DNA of 9,790 bases from CAYUNA01 sp047629355 (GTDB lineage: Bacteria; Bacteroidota; Bacteroidia; Chitinophagales; Saprospiraceae): the NCBI GenBank assembly GCA_047629355.1, contig JBLHWU010000226.1:1-9790 (forward strand), in the 5' to 3' direction. The translations under genes were made by a program, and so were the position numbers. Below are positions 1 through 5,873 of the stretch, piece by piece (position 1 is the first letter of the stretch; each line of letters starts with the position of its first letter). The notes under the pieces are model-generated. The model was not told the DNA's origin. It made no database searches and saw nothing but the letters and a program-made list of their open reading frames with translations.

Positions 1-112
1 GTAATTTTTTCTTCTAAAGAATTCAAAAAATCGTTGCATAGCCTTCGTTACGGAACTATTTTTTGTGTTTTTTAGAAGGGAAAAGGACAAGCATAATGGC
101 CCAAGTTATTGA

Positions 113-736
113 ATCGTTTTTACTAAAGCAAAAGATACTCCGATTTTTTCTTTTTTTGACGATCGGACACAAGAAGTGGGCAAGATTGCTTATCGGTATG
201 GTTTGAATTTTAATCAGCGAATCAAATCAAATCTGTATTTCAAAACAGGTTTTCGATATGCTAAAGTCGGGTATCAGAGTGAAGTGAAGGAACTTAGATT
301 TGGCAACGATATTCAAATTGCAATTGCTAGTGGTGATGTTGTCGTAGAAGATATACCAACTCATGAATTTCAAGAAGAGTACAGCTATACCTTTATTGAA
401 ATTCCTTTGATGGTTCGTTATGAGCTAAAAAATCACCGTTTTACGCCTTTCTTTGAAATCGGAATGTCGCCTAATTTCTATGTCAAATCGGAAGTTGAGT
501 AAATTTTAGACAAAGAACTTTTTGGAATAACAATTAGTGAAACAAGGAATAATTTCAGTTCCGTTAGTATGGTCGGTAGCCTTTCTTTTGGTGTCAATTG
601 TCAATTAAGCAAGCATTTTCAACTATTCACACAGCCAATTATTAGATACCACCTGACCAATTTGACTAAAGAGCCGGAGCAAGAACATTTATATAATTTT
701 GGCATTGAAATCGGTGTGCGTGGCGCATTAAAATAA
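113..736 (+). pseudogene. Broken outer-membrane beta-barrel gene, upstream paralog of the gene at 763
   Basis: One reading frame runs from 113 to a TAA at 734-736 but is cut by an in-frame TAA at 500-502. Read through that stop, it is clearly homologous to the intact gene that starts at 763. Shared motifs include KIAYRYGLNFNQ versus KIGYRFGFNYNK, THEFQ versus PHEFQ, and FFEIGMSPNFY versus FVEVGLSPNLY. The last 56 codons align without gaps, about 31 identical by hand count. Upstream, the frame meets a TGA at 110-112 where the paralog has the Arg codon CGA in its Tyr-Arg motif. No ATG and no signal peptide can be found in frame between 5 and 109. A GTG at 176 is the only near-start, and it lies inside the conserved barrel, so it is not a true start. 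The family is a porin-like beta-barrel (OMP_b-brl type) of unknown substrate. No frameshift is needed between 113 and 736, so decay looks fairly recent; a sequencing error would have to hit twice. Confidence 0.85.
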
Positions 737-762
737 TCTATTTTTTATCTAAAATACTTTTC

Positions 763-1452
763 ATGAAACAACGAATTACTATTTTTCTACTATGCTTACC
801 CCTGCTAATTTTTGCACAAAAAAACAAATCCATTGATTTTGTAGCAGGTATAGATTACAATTATCGAAGTTTAAATTCCAATAGTTCAGATGACGGGGCA
901 GCGAAAATTGGCTACCGTTTTGGGTTCAATTATAATAAACAATTAACCGATAAATTGTATTTTAAATTGGGACTTCGCGGTGTGAATATTCGTTATGAGA
1001 CGGAAAAAATACTTGAATTTGTGTATGGAAGTGAAATCGAAGCAGGTTTGGCAATAGGCACAGGACCTATTTTTGACCCGACTTTACCGCATGAGTTTCA
1101 GTTTTTTTATGATTATTGGTTTTTGGAAGTGCCGATTGTCGGGCGCTATGAATTTAGTGAAAGTCGTTGGTCGCCATTTGTAGAAGTGGGGCTGTCACCA
1201 AATTTATATTTAAGAGGAAAGGAGATCCAACAAACGGATTTGGGAGAGACCAATTTCGAAGCTGGAAATATCAACAAAATGCAATTGGTAGGCAGTGTTT
1301 CTTTCGGTGTTAATTATGCAGCAACGGAAAATTTGCAAGTTTTTGCGCAGCCGATTTTTCGCTATCATTTGACGAAAACGACGGATTTGGGGAGTGAAGA
1401 GCATTTGTACAATGCGGGACTGGAAATTGGGATGCGGAAGCGTTTAAAATAA
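763..1452 (+). CDS. Outer-membrane beta-barrel family protein (porin-like, unknown substrate)
   Basis: The product has 229 residues. Residues 1-18 form a Sec signal peptide (basic MKQR, then a Leu/Phe-rich core, cleavage expected after IFA). The remainder alternates short amphipathic strands rich in Tyr, Phe and Gly with polar turns, for example KIGYRFGFNYNK, KLYFKLGLRG, FLEVPIVGRYEF, FVEVGLSPNLYL and VGSVSFGVNY. It ends in GLEIGMRKRLK, in the manner of Bacteroidota OmpA-like or PorT-like barrels of the OMP_b-brl families. It should sit in the outer membrane; no ligand or partner can be named. The ATG at 763 is chosen because it gives a complete signal peptide; there is no Shine-Dalgarno sequence, as usual in the phylum. 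It starts 26 nt after the end of its broken paralog, so the two probably arose by tandem duplication and may share a transcript. Family assignment is firm at the level of fold, weak for function. Confidence 0.8.
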   Translation: MKQRITIFLLCLPLLIFAQKNKSIDFVAGIDYNYRSLNSNSSDDGAAKIGYRFGFNYNKQLTDKLYFKLGLRGVNIRYETEKILEFVYGSEIEAGLAIGTGPIFDPTLPHEFQFFYDYWFLEVPIVGRYEFSESRWSPFVEVGLSPNLYLRGKEIQQTDLGETNFEAGNINKMQLVGSVSFGVNYAATENLQVFAQPIFRYHLTKTTDLGSEEHLYNAGLEIGMRKRLK

Positions 1453-1474
1453 AACAATGAAATCAATACGCCTT

Positions 1475-1521
1475 AGTAACGGTGAAAGAATAAGTTCCCT
1501 AACTATCCTCGTTTATTTTGG
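1475..1521 (+). repeat. 47-bp repeated module, left copy
   Basis: A 19-bp block AGTAACGGTGAAAGAATAA (1475-1493) is followed by an 18-nt variable spacer and then TTTATTTTGG (1512-1521). The same two blocks with exactly the same 18-nt spacing recur at 9717-9763 on the same strand. The spacers match at only 7 of 18 positions, so it is the flanks that are conserved. It lies 22 nt past the stop codon of the barrel gene. It could be a dispersed intergenic repeat or a remnant of a mobile-element end; nothing here decides which. Confidence 0.75.
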
Positions 1522-1676
1522 TCTTAGTTTTTGCTTTTGAAATAGAAGTTATCTATAGGAGTTGTTCATTAAACTGTTTCAAAAGTAAAAAATAAGGGCA
1601 AAAGAAATACAGGAGAGTTGGGGAAGTTATTTTTTTACCACTACTTATTTTACCAAATACTTCCAAAGCACTTGAA

Positions 1677-1756
1677 ATCATTAGCAATGATGAAGGTTGG
1701 AGCATTTGTAAGACTCCAACCTTCAATCAACCTTTATTTGGAAACCTCTTTGAGGT
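1677..1756. terminator. Hairpin cluster between convergent genes, probable bidirectional terminator
   Basis: Three hairpins follow one another. The first is ATCATT/AATGAT with a 3-nt loop (1677-1691). The second is a perfect 11-bp stem GAAGGTTGGAG/CTCCAACCTTC with an 11-nt loop (1692-1702 with 1714-1724). The third is ACCTC/GAGGT with a 3-nt loop (1744-1756), ending next to the TAG stop codon of the VIT/VWA gene. No clear T-run follows the main stem on either strand, so this is not a textbook intrinsic terminator. The position between two converging genes supports the role. Confidence 0.5.
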
Positions 1757-3853
1757 CTAAATTTTCACCACTTTCCCAATCCACACCTTTCCATTAATAA
1801 TAGCTTTAACAATGTAAACGTCCGCAGGGACTTCATTGCCCATAGCGTCAAGTCCGTCCCATTTAAATTCAAAACGATTATTAGGTAGCGGTGCTATTTC
1901 TAGGCTACGAATAACGGTGCCCGCCATATTGACAATTTGAATGAAAATTGGCTCAGTAATGGTTTCGTTGGTCTCAAATTGGAGTGTCGTTCCTATCCGG
2001 AAAGGATTTGGATAAAGGATTAAATTATTGTTAGTGTCGGAAGATATCTCTGTTGTTTCTGTTGCTCCACCACCGCCACCGTTCGTATTATCGTCAAAAC
2101 TAGTAAATGGACTTATCACTCCAAAACAGAGACTAATCGAAATCGTACTGTCTTCCAAAACCATTGCATCAGGAGAATCTGGGGGTAAACTATAGAATTC
2201 ATTGAATAAATGTTCCATTTTTCGCTTTGCCCAGAGTCTTGGTAGAAAAGTAAGCGCTTGACTAGAGGTATCTGCCAAATTAATAGAATAATTATACTCA
2301 ACGGGTTGCCCAAAAGCGGTGCCTGTGAAAGTCAACTCAATCGGTACGGGCTCTTGATATCGACCGACAACGATTAATTGTTGACCTTTGAATAAATTTG
2401 GCAAATCCTGTGGGTACGTTTCGGTAATAATAGGTGGGTCGATGGTCATTGTGGTGTTTAAAAGTACTGGATTTTGAATCGTTAAATAGAATTGACTAAG
2501 AACTTCCTGAAGTTCGTCATTCTCTAAAAATTCCACCAATCCGTCGTTTTGCGTTGCTAATAATGTTAGTAATTGTTGGTTGACATCCGTACCAATACCA
2601 AAAGTGAAAATGGCTAAATCTTGTACACTATTCATGCTAAGTTCGTTTTGTACATGGCTCAAAATACCACTAGTGCTAGTGATGCCAGCACTCGCATTAC
2701 CATCTGTGAAAAAGATGATGATATTGGCTTTTTCAGTATCATTGTCTTGAAAATCTTCAATAGCTTCTGAAAATGCACCAGAAATATTGGTTGAGCCATT
2801 AGCATTTATACCATCAATGAAAGCAAGCGCATTGCTTAAATTGACCGCAGTCGCAGGTACATGTTCAGGTTGAAAAGCTGTAACATTCGTATCAAACGAA
2901 ATAATATTGAAGGCATCTCCAACATTTAAATTATTGACAATAAACGAAGCAGCTTCTCTTGCTTGTATTATTTTTTCACCACTCATACTCCCTGATTCAT
3001 CAATAATTAAAGTGAAAACTTTGTCAATCACTTGCGTATTGTTACTTGGGTCAGGCTCAATAATAAATGCCATGTAACCCTGTCCATAATCGTCGCAATG
3101 TAGTAAGCTATCAGCGATATAAGTACTAAAATCAAAAAGCCCTAATTCATCAGCATTCAGCTGATAGGAAATTTCAAAATCAGCATCGGCAGGTGTGTTT
3201 TGCAAAACAAAGTCAAGCGTTGCGGTATTGCCTAAAATATCTACTTCATACCCTGAATGATTGAGTAATTCGACGGATTCAATGGTTCGGTCTGAATAAA
3301 GAGAGAAAGACAATCGTTGTTGTAAAAGTGGTTCGTCTTGGATAATTGAATAGTCGTTGGCATGGAAGAAATTGACATAATTGAAAGCGTATGGTAACAA
3401 ATCTACATAGGTAACTTCAAATGTAATGGTCGAATCTTTGGGTACAAATTGCTCTAAATCGAAGTATAAAGGAAACGCACCAAGGTACGTTCGTGCGGCA
3501 GAAGATGGAAAGACACCGCCGCCACCATTGCCATTCGGTAGTAGGGTGTCTTGTGGCTCAGGAGACAAATCGGCGGTGTACCACTGTCCAAAATTTAACC
3601 AACGAAGACTGAGCGCACTGCCTGTCTCAGTCATCGGAAAACCAAATTTTAGGGTAGTGTCCTGTCCCGTGTTGTTGCGGAAAACGTGGCGACTAATGAC
3701 GGTTGCGATTTGATTGTTGACCTCTACCAAAATTTCGGTTGAGAGTAGCGGTAAATAGACTTCTTCGCCGGCATTGATAATGCAAATACCATTGGCAAAA
3801 GAAAAGCAAGAAAGTGTAACCAGGAAGGTTAAAATTAGAGAAATCCTTTTCAT
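1757..3853 (-). CDS. Secreted VIT and von Willebrand factor A domain protein with T9SS type A sorting tail
   Basis: The product has 698 residues and starts at the ATG at 3851-3853. Residues 1-21 are a signal peptide (MKR, hydrophobic core, cleavage near SFA-NG). Residues about 30-150 are a VIT domain, as in inter-alpha-trypsin inhibitor heavy chains. Residues about 278-455 are a VWA domain with a complete MIDAS metal site: D285-x-S287-x-S289 in DESGSMSG, T355 in NGSTN and D384 in FFTDG. The motif SPFTSF at 581-586 is typical of the post-VWA region of this family. After a Gly-rich linker (592-596), residues about 611-698 form a FlgD-like, Ig-fold T9SS sorting domain (YPNPF near the start, PADVYIVKA near the end). 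Known family roles are metal-dependent protein binding at the surface; the ligand here is unknown. A second Gly-rich loop lies at 108-113 within or just after the VIT fold. It stands alone on its strand and is divergent from the pirin gene. Confidence 0.88.
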   Translation of the reverse strand: MKRISLILTFLVTLSCFSFANGICIINAGEEVYLPLLSTEILVEVNNQIATVISRHVFRNNTGQDTTLKFGFPMTETGSALSLRWLNFGQWYTADLSPEPQDTLLPNGNGGGGVFPSSAARTYLGAFPLYFDLEQFVPKDSTITFEVTYVDLLPYAFNYVNFFHANDYSIIQDEPLLQQRLSFSLYSDRTIESVELLNHSGYEVDILGNTATLDFVLQNTPADADFEISYQLNADELGLFDFSTYIADSLLHCDDYGQGYMAFIIEPDPSNNTQVIDKVFTLIIDESGSMSGEKIIQAREAASFIVNNLNVGDAFNIISFDTNVTAFQPEHVPATAVNLSNALAFIDGINANGSTNISGAFSEAIEDFQDNDTEKANIIIFFTDGNASAGITSTSGILSHVQNELSMNSVQDLAIFTFGIGTDVNQQLLTLLATQNDGLVEFLENDELQEVLSQFYLTIQNPVLLNTTMTIDPPIITETYPQDLPNLFKGQQLIVVGRYQEPVPIELTFTGTAFGQPVEYNYSINLADTSSQALTFLPRLWAKRKMEHLFNEFYSLPPDSPDAMVLEDSTISISLCFGVISPFTSFDDNTNGGGGGATETTEISSDTNNNLILYPNPFRIGTTLQFETNETITEPIFIQIVNMAGTVIRSLEIAPLPNNRFEFKWDGLDAMGNEVPADVYIVKAIINGKVWIGKVVKI

Positions 3854-4091
3854 TGTTGTAGGTTTTTAGATGAATAAATTAGAAATATTGCTTTAATTTA
3901 TCCTGCATTATCGAATTATTTTAAAATTAAATAAAGAATGTAATGCAAAAGTCATTATAATAAATGTCTGGTCGGCTGTATTGCCAATGATTGGGTAGTA
4001 AGTAGATGCGTTTTCCGAAAAATAAAATCAATGTTTAAACATCTTAATCGGAAATGTGTTATTAGGTAAATAGACAATTCAAAGTAAAAAA
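3854..4091. promoter_or_regulatory. Divergent control region of the VIT/VWA and pirin genes
   Basis: These 238 nt must hold the promoters of both genes, since they start from opposite ends. The region is very AT-rich. On the minus strand a TTTG (3946-3949) lies 16 nt before TAATTTTA (3922-3929), a partial match to the Bacteroidota -33 TTTG / -7 TAnnTTTG pair but with short spacing. I find no convincing -7 box for the pirin gene. Confidence 0.45.
4012..4054. promoter_or_regulatory. Palindromes upstream of the pirin gene, candidate operator
   Basis: The sequence ATGTTTAAACAT (4031-4042) is a perfect 12-bp palindrome, 49 nt before the pirin start codon. It sits inside a wider inverted pair, TTTCCGA (4012-4018) and TCGGAAA (4048-4054), whose centre is 3 to 4 nt away. 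A dimeric regulator could bind here, but chance palindromes are common in AT-rich DNA. Confidence 0.3.
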
Positions 4092-4970
4092 ATGGATAGA
4101 AAGAATTTCATCAAAAAAACGTTTTTAGGCGCAGCGGGTGTCGCTACTGGAAATACCTTGTTGCAGGCTGAAAACGTCAAGTTAAAGCACTCGACTTACG
4201 ACAAATTAATGGAGCAAGTCGGCTTCAATCATTTACCAAATCAAGAAATAAAAACAATGAAATCAGTATTGCATAAAGCCGAGACGAGAGGACAGGCCAA
4301 CCACGGTTGGTTGAATTCGCATCATTCCTTTAGCTTCGCGAATTACCACAATCCAGAACGGGTACATTTTGGCGTGTTGCGCGTGTTGAATGATGATGTG
4401 GTTGCAGCAGGCAGAGGTTTTGGAATGCATCCGCACGACAATATGGAGATAATTTCGATTCCATTGGAGGGCGATTTGCAACACAAAGATAGCATAGGTA
4501 ATGTGGCAACTATCAAGCAGGGAGATGTGCAAGCGATGAGTGCAGGAACGGGTATTTCCCACAGTGAATACAATAAAAATAAGGATGCGGAGGTCAAATT
4601 TTTGCAAATATGGGTTTTTCCAAATAAGAAAAATGTAGCACCGCGCTATGACCAAATTACCTTGAAAAAAGCGGATTCTAAGAATAAATTCCAACAGGTT
4701 TTATCACCGAATACGGATGATGAAGGCGTTTGGATTCATCAAAATGCTTGGTTTCATATTGGTAATTTAGAAAAAGGAACGCAGCAAACTTACGAGTTGA
4801 AAGATAAGACAAATGGCGTTTATGCCTTCATTTTAGATGGAAATGTGGACATCGAAGGACAGGCGTTGAATCTGCGGGACGGTTTCGGTTTGTGGGATAC
4901 CGAGCGCATTGAAATTTCTGCAACGGATGATGCGCGCGTGTTGTTGATGGAAGTACCGATGGAGATTTGA
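4092..4970 (+). CDS. Pirin-family bicupin protein with N-terminal Tat-like leader
   Basis: The product has 292 residues. The pirin domain begins near residue 56 (MKSVLHKAETRG) and runs to the end. The two cupin halves are recognisable by HPHDNMEI, GDVQAMSAGTGISHSEYN and FLQIWVFP in the N-terminal half and DEGVWIHQNAWF after it. The family metal ligands are all present: H113, H115, H157 and E159. Bacterial relatives such as YhhW act as quercetin dioxygenases in vitro; the physiological substrate is generally unknown. What is unusual is the first 55 residues: DRKNFIKKTFLGAAGVATG resembles a twin-arginine (Tat) leader with RK in place of RR, followed by a linker containing GFNHLPN. Two starts are possible: the ATG at 4092, giving an exported form, or the ATG at 4257, giving a normal-length cytoplasmic pirin. 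I favour 4092 because the leader has a coherent n- and h-region. The gene is divergent from VIT/VWA and convergent with the LON-domain gene. Confidence 0.9.
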   Translation: MDRKNFIKKTFLGAAGVATGNTLLQAENVKLKHSTYDKLMEQVGFNHLPNQEIKTMKSVLHKAETRGQANHGWLNSHHSFSFANYHNPERVHFGVLRVLNDDVVAAGRGFGMHPHDNMEIISIPLEGDLQHKDSIGNVATIKQGDVQAMSAGTGISHSEYNKNKDAEVKFLQIWVFPNKKNVAPRYDQITLKKADSKNKFQQVLSPNTDDEGVWIHQNAWFHIGNLEKGTQQTYELKDKTNGVYAFILDGNVDIEGQALNLRDGFGLWDTERIEISATDDARVLLMEVPMEI

Positions 4971-4971
4971 T

Positions 4972-5043
4972 GTGTTTATGTTTTAAAGTGTTTAGGTCAT
5001 ATGGCACCTACCTAAACACTTTAAAACTAAAACACATAAACAC
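4972..5043. terminator. Strong bidirectional terminator hairpin
   Basis: A perfect 17-bp inner stem, TTTTAAAGTGTTTAGGT (4981-4997) with its complement at 5010-5026, closes a 12-nt loop. An outer 9-bp stem, GTGTTTATG (4972-4980) with CATAAACAC (5035-5043), adds to it, leaving an 8-nt bulge on the right side. It fills almost the whole gap between the stop codons of the converging pirin and LON-domain genes. Each arm is AT-rich towards its outer end, so a T-rich stretch is transcribed in either direction. Confidence 0.75.
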
Positions 5044-5049
5044 GATTTA

Positions 5050-5685
5050 TTAAAAATGCGGTGGTTTCAAATCCTTAAAATGCCCATTCATTTGCACCCG
5101 TTGTCGCAAAGTTTCCATTTCTTTCACCATTGGAAGTAATTTATCAAAATGGCGAAGCATAAAGTTTTGGCGGTCAATTTCTGTAGGAATGCGCAGAAAT
5201 TCATACTCTTGTTCTACCGAAAAACCAACGTGATGCGCTATTTGATAGGTATTAAATTGTGGGGTATTTTCAGGAATATCTTTCTTGATTTTCATCACAG
5301 TAAATAACTCCGTCACTTTGTCAATAATCTGATTGACCATTGAAAAATCGCCTTCATAATCTAATTCCATGCGGTCAACAGTCGCGGCAGAGTAGAGCTT
5401 GTCGGGCACATCTTGCATGAATTCGTCTATTCTAAAAATACCGACGCCTTCCGTTTTAACGTCCAACTTTCCATCCGAATGTCGCTTAGCGATTTCCACC
5501 AATTTCAATTCTGTCCCAAAGGGCATGAGTTTTTTATCTAAAAATGGTGGAATGCCGAAAGTTGTACCTTCCAAATAGCATTCTTCGACGAGTTGTAAAT
5601 AGCGGGGTTCGAAAATATGCAGATTGAGGTTTTCGCCTGGAAAAGCAACCAATTGAAGTGGGAATAGTGGAAGAAGATGACTCAT
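5050..5685 (-). CDS. Stand-alone LON substrate-binding-domain protein
   Basis: The product has 211 residues and starts at the ATG at 5683-5685. Residues 4-34 (LPLFPLQLVAFPGENLNLHIFEPRY and following) are the hallmark start of the Lon protease N-terminal, substrate-binding domain. GTELKLVEI and KTEGVGIFRI continue its beta-rich part, and a helical part covers roughly 110-200. There is no AAA+ Walker motif and no Ser-Lys protease domain, and the length fits the independent LON-domain family (COG2802 type), so this is not a truncated Lon protease. It has no signal peptide and should be cytoplasmic. Its function is unknown; a role in recognising unfolded or damaged proteins is only an analogy with Lon. 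No Shine-Dalgarno sequence precedes the start. A palindrome at 5709-5776 separates it from the giant lectin gene upstream on the same strand, so it probably has its own promoter. Confidence 0.9.
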   Translation of the reverse strand: MSHLLPLFPLQLVAFPGENLNLHIFEPRYLQLVEECYLEGTTFGIPPFLDKKLMPFGTELKLVEIAKRHSDGKLDVKTEGVGIFRIDEFMQDVPDKLYSAATVDRMELDYEGDFSMVNQIIDKVTELFTVMKIKKDIPENTPQFNTYQIAHHVGFSVEQEYEFLRIPTEIDRQNFMLRHFDKLLPMVKEMETLRQRVQMNGHFKDLKPPHF

Positions 5686-5708
5686 TTATATTAATATTTC
5701 TGTAGGGT

Positions 5709-5776
5709 AGGATGGTTATTATGGATTTAAATCATGGTGATTTTTAAAATCACCATGATTTTTCATAATCATCCTA
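5709..5776. repeat. Long imperfect palindrome, probable terminator of the giant lectin gene
   Basis: The core is a perfect 16-bp stem: 5729-5744 (AAATCATGGTGATTTT) pairs with 5746-5761 across a single-base centre. Outer arms, TAGGATG (5709-5715) with CATCCTA (5770-5776) and interrupted TTAT/ATAA pairing inside them, extend it to about 68 nt. It lies 98 nt beyond the stop of the lectin gene and 24 nt before the LON-domain start. It could end transcription of the lectin gene, or be a dispersed palindromic repeat; a second copy is not present in this window. Confidence 0.6.
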
Positions 5777-5873
5777 TCTAATTTTGTTTCGTTATATGGA
5801 GTACATAAAAACGCAAATTTCGACAATTGTTTAAAATAAACAGAGAATTCTTTCTTCCAAAATTCTAATTGTT

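Larger units (their letters stand above)
1453..1756. other. Non-coding stretch between convergent genes
   Basis: These 304 nt separate the 3' ends of the barrel gene and the VIT/VWA gene. They contain the left copy of a 47-bp repeated module (1475-1521), a 9-bp inverted repeat with a wide gap (1534-1542 with 1577-1585), and a cluster of hairpins at 1677-1756. A 27-codon frame at 1457-1540 overlaps the module and looks like chance. I see no RNA gene. Confidence 0.6.

Noticed and set aside
40..75. A possible third, decayed copy of the 47-bp module near the left edge
   Set aside because: Only about 10 of 12 bases match around CCTTCGTTACGG, and the second block and the 18-nt spacing are absent.
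176..502. A free-standing 108-residue gene starting with GTG at 176
   Set aside because: The frame continues in homology both before 176 and after the stop at 500-502, so it is a piece of a broken barrel gene, not a gene of its own.
1457..1540. A 27-codon frame starting with ATG, with a hydrophobic end
   Set aside because: It overlaps the 47-bp repeated module, has no conserved context beyond it, and is short enough to be chance.
3426..3713. A 95-codon plus-strand frame opposite the VIT/VWA gene
   Set aside because: It is antisense to a strongly supported coding region, has no recognisable domain, and its composition follows the opposite gene.
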